DNA from: DATDRM01 sp035291705
Lineage (GTDB): Bacteria; Chloroflexota; Anaerolineae; Anaerolineales; UBA4823
NCBI GenBank assembly: GCA_035291705.1
Contig: DATDRM010000182.1
Coordinates: 1-9,109, forward strand
Reading direction: 5' to 3'
DNA: 9,109 nt
This document shows, piece by piece, positions 1-6,211 of this stretch. Both the position numbers and the translations under genes were made by a program. Position 1 is the first letter of the stretch; every line of letters begins with the position of its first letter. A model generated the notes under the pieces. The model worked only from the letters and a program-made list of their open reading frames with translations, was not told the origin of the DNA and made no database searches.

Positions 1-59
1 TGGATAAGAACTTCCCCCGTACTCTTCTTGACGACAGACACATATTTTTTTGAGACCAT
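1..59 (-). CDS. 5' end of an unidentified gene running off the left edge (partial)
   Basis: Reading the minus strand from an ATG at 59-57 gives 19 open codons to the window edge, starting MVSKKYVSVVKKSTGEVLI. The ATG is preceded on its own strand by GGAA about 7 bases upstream, an acceptable Shine-Dalgarno. The frame is divergent from the histidine kinase gene, and the 200 bases between them are A+T-rich, as expected for a shared promoter region. Too little is visible to assign a family. The call rests on start, ribosome site and layout only, and a chance open frame of this length is quite possible. Confidence 0.35.
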   Translation of the reverse strand, partial: MVSKKYVSVVKKSTGEVLI

Positions 60-130
60 GATTGATTCCGTTTTGGAACAGGTTAATTCAAGATCTTCCT
101 GCTTTCAATTTTATTACAAATGACACGTGA

Positions 131-159
131 TTCGAATCTCAATTAAAATCCATTATAAT
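131..159 (+). promoter_or_regulatory. Candidate sigma70-type promoter for the histidine kinase operon
   Basis: A perfect TATAAT lies at 154-159, with TTCGAA at 131-136 as a weak -35 (3 of 6 consensus matches) and a 17-base spacer. Transcription would start near 166 and give a leader of about 95 bases before the kinase ATG at 262. The -10 is strong and the region is A+T-rich. The -35 is poor, and promoter consensus in this phylum is not well defined, so the call is moderate. Confidence 0.45.
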
Positions 160-261
160 CAAGGTGATTTACGGATGATGTAACAAATAATCCTCCGGAG
201 CGTTAATCCCTCAAAGAGAGTAGCACTCAGATCTCAGTTCACCCCCTCCCGGAGAATATAA

Positions 262-1434
262 ATGGTACAGTCATCCGTTGGCATTTTGCCCAGGGTTTAT
301 TCCTCTTTCAAAAACAAGTTCGACGTTAACGCTAGGTATTGGGGAAGCTTGAAAAAGCAAAGTTCAATCCAGTTTCGAAGATATCGAGGTGTTGCCGGGC
401 TCATCCAGCGCAGGCTGGTGATGGCCATCTCGATTATCCTATTTTCTGGCATTTTCATCTTCCTGATCGGGTTTATCCTGCGTGAAGTACAGATCATTGG
501 ACTTTCTGAAGCGATCGCTTTTACTGGGTTAACATTTCTCATTAGTCTGCTGTTCAACGGTTGGTTAATCCTGCGCTTGACGCGCCAATCGTTGCGCTCC
601 ATCGAGCATGTGGAGGACTCGTTGGTGAAAATCATGCAGACCGGGCAGATTATTCCTGAGCAGGTTCTTGCGACAGATAGCCTCTCATCGACCCCTTTCC
701 TCCAGGCGTTTAATTCCCTGCTCGATCACGTCGATGCAATCGAAACCCAGCACCTCGAATTCCTTGCCAAAGTCGCACATGATATCCGTTCGCCGGTCGC
801 CACAATCTTGGGATACTCGGAACTGCTCACCTCCCCAGAGCTGCGCCACAACGACAAGTTTATCGATCAAAGTTACCAGGTGATTCGCAAACAAGGTAAC
901 CAGGTCTGCCAATTGGTGGAAGAGGCCGTCCTGGCAGCCGAAATCGATTCTGGCCACCTTGAGTTTCGCTTTATAGAATTCGATCTGAATAAATTTCTCG
1001 GCGAAATCGTCGCCGAAGCCAGTCGGCAATCCGGAAGCCAGATTGGGTTCAACCCTCCGGCAGGCGAAATTCACCTGCTGGGAGATCCGATCTACTTGAG
1101 GAAAGCTGTCCAGCACCTTATTGAGAATGCGACAAAATTTTCCGATCCAGGTTCCAGGGTGATTGTAGAATTAAAAGTATTTCAGGCGACGGGCTGGGTG
1201 ATGATCTCCGTCAAGGATTTTGGGATCGGGATTGACGAAAAGGATCAAGGCAATTTGTTCCGCCGTTTCAGCCGCATTAGGAACGAGCGCACTTTAGAAA
1301 TCCCCGGCAACGGACTTGGCCTTTACATCGCAAACCGCATCGTCGAGTCCCACAAAGGGACGATCACCTTAAAGTCGAAACCGAATCGAGGCTCTACCTT
1401 CACCATTCAATTGCCGGCGATCAATCATGCCTGA
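262..1434 (+). CDS. Membrane-bound sensor histidine kinase (HisKA + HATPase_c)
   Basis: This 390-residue kinase autophosphorylates on a histidine and should pass the phosphate to the regulator encoded just downstream. About 50 basic residues precede two membrane segments (about 54-73 and 84-106). The loop between them is only about 10 residues, so there is no extracytoplasmic sensor domain and sensing is probably in or near the membrane. Residues about 107-160 look like a degenerate HAMP, ending in AFNSLLDHV. The HisKA H-box is AHDIRSP, with phospho-acceptor H173. The ATPase domain shows the N-box (HLIENATKFS, N289), the G1 box (DFGIGID, D319) and the G2 box (GNGLGLYIANRI, 349-360). The start is supported by GGAG at 251-254, 7 bases upstream. 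An inner ATG at residue 54 would remove the basic N-terminus and start inside the first membrane segment, and is less likely. The signal sensed is unknown. Confidence 0.93.
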   Translation: MVQSSVGILPRVYSSFKNKFDVNARYWGSLKKQSSIQFRRYRGVAGLIQRRLVMAISIILFSGIFIFLIGFILREVQIIGLSEAIAFTGLTFLISLLFNGWLILRLTRQSLRSIEHVEDSLVKIMQTGQIIPEQVLATDSLSSTPFLQAFNSLLDHVDAIETQHLEFLAKVAHDIRSPVATILGYSELLTSPELRHNDKFIDQSYQVIRKQGNQVCQLVEEAVLAAEIDSGHLEFRFIEFDLNKFLGEIVAEASRQSGSQIGFNPPAGEIHLLGDPIYLRKAVQHLIENATKFSDPGSRVIVELKVFQATGWVMISVKDFGIGIDEKDQGNLFRRFSRIRNERTLEIPGNGLGLYIANRIVESHKGTITLKSKPNRGSTFTIQLPAINHA

Positions 1435-2116
1435 TCCATCCTCCACAGGGGGAAAAGACGTTATCACAGTCGCGATCGTAGAAGATCACCGCGTTTTTGT
1501 CGACTCGTTAGGGATTGTCATGCGCCAGGAACCGGAATACGCTTTTCTCGGCGCGGCGGAAACGCTTGCCGCGGCGCGAGATCTGATCCGGGAAAAAACC
1601 CCGGACGTACTTTTACTGGACGTCGGCCTACCGGATGGGAACGGCCTGGACCTGGTAGATTATATAAAAAATATAAGCCCCCTGACGCAAATTGTTGTCC
1701 TGACCTCGCTGACGGATGAAGCCACCCTGATGCGGGCGATCGACTGCGGTGTAAGCGGATTCATCTCCAAGAGCAGCCCCTTGACAGAACTGCTCGTTGC
1801 CATCCGGGACGCAGCTCAGGGCGAGATCGTGATCCCGACCAGTCTACTGATGGGTCTGTTGATGCGCCTGCCGCGTGATCGGGCCGCCGCATACCGGGAA
1901 GAGAAAGGCTGGGAACGGCTGACGGTGCGCGAACAGGAGATTTTGGAAAAGCTGGCGATGGGAAAATCGGGAAACGATATCGCCGGTGAGTTGCATATCG
2001 CCCTGCTTACGGTACGCACTCACATTCGCAACATTTTATCGAAATTGGGGGTGCATTCGCGGCTCGAAGCAGTCGCCTTTGGTTTAAAACAAGGGCTGAT
2101 CAAACCGCCCACCTGA
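1427..2116 (+). CDS. Response regulator, NarL/FixJ family (receiver + LuxR-type HTH)
   Basis: This 229-residue two-domain DNA-binding regulator has a receiver at about 13-132. It shows the acidic pair E19-D20, phospho-acceptor D65 in LLLDVGLPDG, the switch residue T93 and K115. A LuxR-type helix-turn-helix follows at about 162-222, with the family signature LTVREQEILEKLAMGKSGNDIA and recognition helix around TVRTHIRNILSKLGV. The ATG overlaps the kinase stop by 8 bases, so the two genes are very likely co-transcribed and translationally coupled. No clear Shine-Dalgarno precedes it, which fits coupling. An AGGGGGA follows at about 1444-1451, but no ATG, GTG or TTG in frame lies right after it. 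The regulator is the expected phospho-transfer partner of the adjacent kinase. Its targets are unknown, and the repeats before the next gene are one candidate. Confidence 0.95.
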   Translation: MPDPSSTGGKDVITVAIVEDHRVFVDSLGIVMRQEPEYAFLGAAETLAAARDLIREKTPDVLLLDVGLPDGNGLDLVDYIKNISPLTQIVVLTSLTDEATLMRAIDCGVSGFISKSSPLTELLVAIRDAAQGEIVIPTSLLMGLLMRLPRDRAAAYREEKGWERLTVREQEILEKLAMGKSGNDIAGELHIALLTVRTHIRNILSKLGVHSRLEAVAFGLKQGLIKPPT

Positions 2117-2155
2117 GCTAAGGGCGATGCCTGTTAGCCTTCTCAATTACCTCAT

Positions 2156-2184
2156 TTGGATTAGGTACAATACCTCGTTATAAC
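2156..2184 (+). promoter_or_regulatory. Candidate sigma70-type promoter for the pseudo-receiver gene
   Basis: TTGGAT at 2156-2161 and TATAAC at 2179-2184 are separated by 17 bases. The -10 matches consensus at 5 of 6 positions and the -35 at 3 of 6. Initiation would fall near 2191, leaving a leader of about 44 bases before the ATG at 2235. The 118-base gap after the regulator gene is consistent with the small gene having its own promoter. Confidence 0.4.
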
Positions 2185-2214
2185 CTTTCTGCCGGAGCCT
2201 TTTCTCGATATAAC
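2174..2214 (+). repeat. Two near-identical 11-base direct repeats 30 bases apart
   Basis: CTCGTTATAAC (2174-2184) and CTCGATATAAC (2204-2214) match at 10 of 11 positions, with starts exactly 30 bases apart, close to three helical turns. The first overlaps the promoter candidate's -10. The second could be another -10, but the expected -35 position (2186-2191, TTTCTG) is very poor. They may be regulator binding sites or duplicated promoter elements. The sequence alone does not decide. Confidence 0.35.
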
Positions 2215-2234
2215 AGTATTGAGAAGGACCGTTT

Positions 2235-2603
2235 ATGGCTGTTTCCCGAGTCTGGATTCTCTACGAACCCAAAATTTACGCCGATCTATTTAAAAGAGTC
2301 TTGCAATTGCCGGGGGTAACTGAAATAATCGAGCCGTTCCCGGTTGAATATCCCACCCAATCAGGAAAGAACGAAGATTGCGATGGGATCGACATTGTGC
2401 TGTTGCCTCTGGATGAATGCGGTCAACCTAAAGTATCCTTACTGCCAATGGAAATGCCCGAAGCCACATTGATCGCCTTTTCACCAGGCGGTGACCTGGG
2501 GATGAGGCTCCGACCCGGGAGGTGCACCTGGGAGATCATCCGCCCCTTTGAGTTGGTTCATTTATTATTAGAGATCTTGGATACCAGAATACAGTCTCTA
2601 TAG
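2235..2603 (+). CDS. Small protein resembling a degenerate response-regulator receiver (pseudo-receiver)
   Basis: This 122-residue soluble protein is not a member of a family I can name with certainty. Its order of segments follows a receiver domain. RVWILYEPKIYADLFKRVL takes the place of the first strand and helix, IDIVLLPLDE the strand carrying the phospho-acceptor, ATLIAFSPGG the strand with the switch Ser/Thr (S83), and IIRPFELVHLLLEIL the Lys-Pro strand and last helix. Key residues are changed: E11-P12 replaces the acidic pair, P58 sits where the aspartate should be, and R103 replaces the lysine, while P104 and F105 are kept. It therefore probably cannot be phosphorylated. A good Shine-Dalgarno, AAGGA at 2224-2228, lies 6 bases upstream of the ATG. 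It follows a kinase-regulator pair on the same strand and may bind one of them or act as an independent adaptor. The gene call is secure; the fold assignment is inference. Confidence 0.8.
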   Translation: MAVSRVWILYEPKIYADLFKRVLQLPGVTEIIEPFPVEYPTQSGKNEDCDGIDIVLLPLDECGQPKVSLLPMEMPEATLIAFSPGGDLGMRLRPGRCTWEIIRPFELVHLLLEILDTRIQSL

Positions 2604-2650
2604 GGTAAGCTATCCGAACCAAAGGAGAGCGAAGACATAAAATTATCTAG

Positions 2651-3952
2651 TCAGGCTCCCGTCCACAAGCGGTAGCGTTCCATCGAATAGACGATCGAGA
2701 TCGGGATCAACAACCACGGCAGAATATATATCCCGAAAGCGAACAGGCTTTCAAATGCGCTCAAGTTCCACGGTTGCAAACCCGGAGAAAGCATCACAAT
2801 CAACCAAAGCAAACCAAAGATCAAGATCGCCCCGGCAACGCCGAACAAGAACAGCCGGATTTGCTGCCTGGTCCTTGTGTCTGTAACCCTTCGAAAGCGA
2901 ACCAGCTGAGCGATCAAACCACTCACTAGTATCCCGATTACAATAAAGAACAGCACCGCTTCGGGCCAGACATCCGGGTCTAAAGCAGGCACCGTGAACA
3001 GGTCGAGAAACCAGATCAACAAGAACCCAATCCAGGTGATCGTAAGCCAGCGTGTCCAGCGCGGTTCGAGACGCCCATCCGGGAAACGATAGATCAATCC
3101 CAATAGCGTACCCAATCCGAAGGTTTTCATCAAGCCTGGAATCCAGCGCACTATGAAGATGGTGTCCATGCTAGGGGCGAATACCTTGCCATCATTGAAA
3201 AACCCGGCTGAGAAAGCCACCAGGGTTAACGCCGCGAATTGAGCCATCCAGGTGTACGCCCCCCGCCAGAAGATGGCCGTGGCCAGGCTGCAATAACCGA
3301 ATAAGAAGGCCACCTCTAGCAGAGCGAGAAGAGTATTCCCTCGAGTGGAGGATATTCCAAGCGCTTTAAAGACAGCATGAAATGCATCCGGGACACTCAG
3401 ACGAGTATCCGCCAAGGAGAAAACACCCACCACGGTCAGCATCAGGAAGACACCAAAAACAATAAACCAACCTGTACTAATCCGGCGTGGCTCGGCGGTT
3501 AAGAGCCTGGCCTCCACCCGAGCGAGCAGCACGGCAAGCGCCATGCCGTAAAGCAGGGGGACTGACATGAAAATGGCGATCCCCGCAGCAGGGGAGACCA
3601 GGGCCAGCTCCCCTTCGCCCGCCAATAGAAATGTCGGAACCACGAAGATCAACCAAAGCAATGCCCCATACACCAACCCATTCCAGAGCCCTCGCCCGGG
3701 CAGGTAACGCCGTATGGCAACATAGATAAGTCCAAATGGCATCCCTAAGATCGCCCCAATCACCAGAATACCGGTCGTTCCTCCCAGGGTGAAGCTTGGC
3801 TGCATTGAGGCGACCAGAGCTACGATTCGCATGGCGATGCGGGCCCCGATGCCGCCAACCACAGCCCCAACCAACAACCCCACCACGACCCCTACCCCCA
3901 CCGAATTCAAGTCGACCTGGCTTAAGCGTTTAATTCGACTACCGATATTCAT
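2651..3952 (-). CDS. Polytopic membrane protein; C-terminal half like a histidine-kinase membrane sensor but without a kinase
   Basis: This 433-residue inner-membrane protein has many hydrophobic segments. The first half is Gly/Ala/Val-rich, with segments near 17-50, 60-80, 90-112, 120-145, 162-182 and 208-230. The second half has segments near 235-252, 272-288, 302-322, 331-351, 366-388 and 402-423. Motifs in it recall the membrane input module of some Chloroflexota and actinobacterial histidine kinases: RFPDGRLEPRWTRWL (289-303), RFRRVTDTRTRQQ (352-364) and the closing IPISIVYSMERYRLW (416-430). In those kinases the last motif leads into the dimerisation and kinase region, but here the protein ends three residues later. 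The other reading frames just downstream show no kinase remnant. AAGGAG (3960-3965 on the plus strand) lies 7 bases before the ATG and supports the start. The gene converges with the signalling genes at 2603. The function is unknown; a stand-alone sensor or membrane-partner role is inference. Confidence 0.85.
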   Translation of the reverse strand: MNIGSRIKRLSQVDLNSVGVGVVVGLLVGAVVGGIGARIAMRIVALVASMQPSFTLGGTTGILVIGAILGMPFGLIYVAIRRYLPGRGLWNGLVYGALLWLIFVVPTFLLAGEGELALVSPAAGIAIFMSVPLLYGMALAVLLARVEARLLTAEPRRISTGWFIVFGVFLMLTVVGVFSLADTRLSVPDAFHAVFKALGISSTRGNTLLALLEVAFLFGYCSLATAIFWRGAYTWMAQFAALTLVAFSAGFFNDGKVFAPSMDTIFIVRWIPGLMKTFGLGTLLGLIYRFPDGRLEPRWTRWLTITWIGFLLIWFLDLFTVPALDPDVWPEAVLFFIVIGILVSGLIAQLVRFRRVTDTRTRQQIRLFLFGVAGAILIFGLLWLIVMLSPGLQPWNLSAFESLFAFGIYILPWLLIPISIVYSMERYRLWTGA

Positions 3953-3975
3953 GTCCGAACTCCTTATTTATGGGA

Positions 3976-4013
3976 CGCTGATGTCGCTAGGCTTACTCGC
4001 TGATGTACGCTGA
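3976..4013 (-). repeat. Direct repeats CGCTGATGT upstream of the membrane protein gene
   Basis: On the plus strand CGCTGATGT occurs at 3976-3984 and again exactly at 3998-4006, starts 22 bases apart. A partial third copy, CGCTGA, lies at 4008-4013, 10 bases further on. The spacings of about two turns and one turn put all copies on the same DNA face. They lie between the ribosome site (3960-3965) and the presumed promoter region of the membrane protein gene, so operator sites are possible. No convincing -10/-35 pair was found nearby. One perfect 9-base repeat in a spacer of this size is only mildly unexpected. Confidence 0.3.
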
Positions 4014-4092
4014 ACAAATATTCCTTCCCATGTTTTGCATGGCCCACGAATTGCGAGCAGCTTTCTGAAATCAGTTCACGTTAATCCTTGAA

Positions 4093-4121
4093 CTTCGTGA
4101 CCTGCAGCCCAGGTGATGAAG
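4093..4121 (-). terminator. Hairpin downstream of the truncated hydrolase gene, possible transcript end
   Basis: The arms 4093-4104 and 4110-4121 pair at 11 of 12 positions (one G-T wobble, one mismatch) around a 5-base loop. The hairpin begins 18 bases after the stop of the minus-strand hydrolase remnant and before the membrane protein gene, the place for a terminator. It has no T tract on either strand, so it is not a classical intrinsic terminator. It may instead stabilise a 3' end. Confidence 0.3.
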
Positions 4122-4138
4122 CTGACCACAATTCACGG

Positions 4139-4957
4139 CTATGGAGCGTTTAACGCCTCGAGAAAAGCCTGCTCGAAGCGTCCGGCATTGGCTGAAACCG
4201 CCACCCGTACCTGCACCCCGTTCTCATCAGGCCTGGTGCGGCCGCTCTCTGGCCTTTCCTGATCTACCACAGTCAGACGTCTGGTTTCGAATTCCGCCAG
4301 GCTCCCGTCCATAAGGATCGCCGCGGTCAGTGGATCCCAAAAGAAATAGCCTCCTGACTCGATGAAGTCCATGCTGGTGGTCAGTAAATCATATACAAAA
4401 GTGGCTTCAGGTGTCGCATGTCGTCTCTTGATCAATTTATAGAAGGCGGATGTGATCGGCACCTGGTTGGTGGCGTCCAGCGGTACAAGCGTAATCGGAA
4501 GGCCCGATTTAAAAACGATCTTCGCCGCGCCAGGGTCAGCGTACAGGTTCCACTCCGCGGTGCCTTTGTCAATCCCCACGCCCGAAATGGCGATGTTTCC
4601 CGGGACATCGACCGCTCCCCTCATAATGTACACCATTTCCAGGTTTTCGACCAGGGAGGGAATCCCGTGCAGCGCCTCAGCTACATTAGTCAGTGGCCCC
4701 AGGATTATCAAAGTAACCCGCAGCGGAGATGCCTGTATTGTTGCGGCGAGCAACCCGGCCGCATCCTGCCCAGAGCCTGCGATCGTTCCTTTCGGCAAGC
4801 TCAGGCCAAACAGGTTATCGACATTCTCCCGCCAGCTATCCGGGAAGGCATGCATCCCTTGCAAGGGTGTTCCCCGCCCACAGGCGATGGGAATGACCGG
4901 CTCCTCTGCCAGGGCGACCAGTCCGGCGGCGTGCCTGACACCTGGTTCACAATGAAT
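4139..4957 (-). pseudogene. 5'-truncated nucleoside hydrolase (IunH/inosine-uridine preferring family)
   Basis: The frame encodes about 270 residues of a nucleoside hydrolase, an enzyme that cleaves the N-glycosidic bond of nucleosides for salvage. Recognisable parts, in order, are CEPGVRHAAG, PVIPIACGRGTPLQG, the family motif GPLTNVA, MRGAVDVPGN, the substrate-loop motif AEWNLYADPGAAKIVF, PLDATNQV and FFWDPLTAA. The usual N-terminal 55-65 residues are missing, including the DxDxxxDD cluster that binds Ca2+ and ribose. The hydrolase-like sequence begins about 5 bases past the aminotransferase stop codon. No in-frame ATG, GTG or TTG with a ribosome site lies near this junction. The only upstream in-frame ATG (5113) would add about 52 residues that merely read the aminotransferase gene out of frame. 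The stop and C-terminus look normal. Deletion of the gene's 5' end is the simplest reading. Activity is unlikely because the metal site is absent. Confidence 0.75.
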
Positions 4958-4961
4958 TAAG

Positions 4962-6197
4962 CTAAACCGCCACTTTTTTCCCCACCTTCTCAGCCAGCAC
5001 TTTCCCCAGCCGGAAGATGCCCTCTTCGATCTTTTCGGGTGTTGCGTTGGAGAAGTTGATGCGCATCGTGTTCTTGCCGCCGCCAGTGGGGTGAAATGGC
5101 TCACCGGGGACAAAAGCCACCTTCTTTTCGACCGCCGCTTCTAGAACATCAGCTGCATCCAGGTATTTGGGCAAGATACCCCACAGGAATAAACCTCCTT
5201 TGGGCTGGGTCCAATCTACTTCCGGGGGGAAATAGCGGTCCATCGCCGCTAGCATTACATCCCGCCGGTGACCGTAGACCTCCCGAATCAGCGGTACGTG
5301 CCGGTCGATGAAACCCCCGCGCGAGACTTCATAGGCGATCATTTGAGTAAAAGTCGAGGTGTGCAAATCGGCGGCCTGCTTGGCCACCACCAGCTTGCGG
5401 ATCACCTCCTCCGGGGCGATCACCCATCCCAGGCGCAATCCCGGAGCCAGGAGCTTTGAAAAGGTACTCAGGTAGATTACGTTGCCGCGGTAGGAGTGTG
5501 TGCAATCGTCGCGATATTGGCTGTCCAGGACCACCACCGACGGCAGGTGTTGCCCTTCATAGCGCAGCTGGCCGTAGGGGTCATCTTCGATAATCGGCAC
5601 GCCATAGCGGTCAGCCAGTTCGATCAGGGCATGGCGGCGCTCCAGCGAAAGCGTCACGCCAGTCGGGTTCTGGAAATTAGGCAGGACGTAGATAAACTTC
5701 GGCCCCGCGCGCAGGGCTTCCTCCAGGGCATCGGTCACCATCCCATCCTCATCCATGGGGACAGTGATGTATTGCGCCCCGTACAGGTTCCAGGCCTGGA
5801 GCGCACCCAGGTAGCTCGGCGATTCAACCAGGATGTTGTCACCCGGGTTGATCAAGATCTTGCCCAACAGGTCGAGCGCCTGCTGGGAACTGGCCGTGAT
5901 CAACACATTTTCGGAGGTGATCTCGATCCCGTAGCGCGAACTGTGCCGGGCGATCATCTCCCGCAATGGGCGCAAGCCCTCGGTGGTGCTGTACTGCAGG
6001 GCTTGTGCTCCGTTTTCACGCAGGACGCGATCACAGGCAACCCTGAATTCTTCCACCGGGAAGACTTCCGGCGCGGGCAATCCCCCGGCAAATGAAATGA
6101 TGTCGGGCTTCTCGGTATATTTAAGCAATTCGCGGATTGCCGAGCTGGCCATTCGTTGGGTTCGCTGTGCGTAGCGATGATCCCAAGGTGTTTGCAT
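4962..6197 (-). CDS. PLP-dependent class I aminotransferase, LysN / aromatic aminotransferase-like
   Basis: This 411-residue cytoplasmic fold-type I enzyme transfers an amino group from an amino acid to a 2-oxo acid. Residues are numbered from the ATG at 6203, so subtract 2 for the preferred start. Visible motifs are ISFAGGLPAPEVFP (36-49), QYSTTEG (70-76), NFQNPTG (176-182, N179 near the cofactor ring), EDDPYG (206-211, with an Asp for the pyridine nitrogen), STFSK with Schiff-base lysine K250, GLRLGW (255-260) and MRINFS with substrate-carboxylate R381. This pattern is typical of the LysN/2-aminoadipate and archaeal aromatic aminotransferase group. Exact substrates cannot be read off; 2-aminoadipate, leucine or aromatic amino acids are possible. 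The ATG at 6197 is preferred to 6203 because AGGAG (6204-6208) lies 6 bases before it and directly touches the other. The stop codon abuts the truncated hydrolase. A run of six A residues (T at 4974-4979 on the plus strand) sits just before the stop. Confidence 0.92.
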   Translation of the reverse strand: MQTPWDHRYAQRTQRMASSAIRELLKYTEKPDIISFAGGLPAPEVFPVEEFRVACDRVLRENGAQALQYSTTEGLRPLREMIARHSSRYGIEITSENVLITASSQQALDLLGKILINPGDNILVESPSYLGALQAWNLYGAQYITVPMDEDGMVTDALEEALRAGPKFIYVLPNFQNPTGVTLSLERRHALIELADRYGVPIIEDDPYGQLRYEGQHLPSVVVLDSQYRDDCTHSYRGNVIYLSTFSKLLAPGLRLGWVIAPEEVIRKLVVAKQAADLHTSTFTQMIAYEVSRGGFIDRHVPLIREVYGHRRDVMLAAMDRYFPPEVDWTQPKGGLFLWGILPKYLDAADVLEAAVEKKVAFVPGEPFHPTGGGKNTMRINFSNATPEKIEEGIFRLGKVLAEKVGKKVAV

Positions 6198-6203
6198 ACT
6201 CAT

Positions 6204-6208
6204 CTCCT
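6204..6208 (-). promoter_or_regulatory. Ribosome binding site that decides the aminotransferase start
   Basis: The minus strand reads AGGAG here, followed at once by ATG AGT ATG. The first ATG (6203) has zero spacing, which would block use of the site. The second ATG (6197) has a 6-base spacing, so it is the likely start and the protein begins MQTPWDHR. Confidence 0.65.
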
Positions 6209-6211
6209 AAT

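Larger units (their letters stand above)
2138..2227 (+). repeat. Perfect 10-base inverted repeat whose right arm covers a ribosome binding site
   Basis: CCTTCTCAAT at 2138-2147 is the exact reverse complement of ATTGAGAAGG at 2218-2227, with 70 bases between the arms. The right arm contains most of the AAGGA Shine-Dalgarno (2224-2228) of the gene starting at 2235. In a transcript reading through from the regulator gene, the arms could pair and hide the ribosome site. A transcript starting at the internal promoter candidate (about 2191) would lack the left arm and be free for translation. The repeat is seen directly; the regulatory role is inferred. Confidence 0.45.

Noticed and set aside
2166..2171. 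TACAAT as a -10 element before the pseudo-receiver gene
   Set aside because: No usable -35 lies 16-18 bases upstream. The TTGGAT / TATAAC pair with 17-base spacing fits better.
4029..4043. CCATG / CATGG mini-hairpin in the spacer before the membrane protein gene
   Set aside because: Five pairs with no T tract or conserved partner is within chance expectation.
4330..4345. Trp in FFWDP, in place of the His of the canonical hydrolase HDP motif, as evidence of decay
   Set aside because: From memory, some members of this family naturally carry WDP here, so the N-terminal loss is the stronger evidence.
4418..4960. Long plus-strand frames opposite the nucleoside hydrolase remnant
   Set aside because: They have no recognisable motifs or ribosome sites and overlap clearly homologous minus-strand coding sequence.
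4958..5113. Using the ATG at 5113 to give the nucleoside hydrolase a start
   Set aside because: The added residues are only an out-of-frame reading of the aminotransferase 3' end and do not supply the missing metal-binding motif.
5496..6095. 199-residue plus-strand frame opposite the aminotransferase
   Set aside because: It is a mirror of a strongly conserved enzyme gene and its translation shows no family features.
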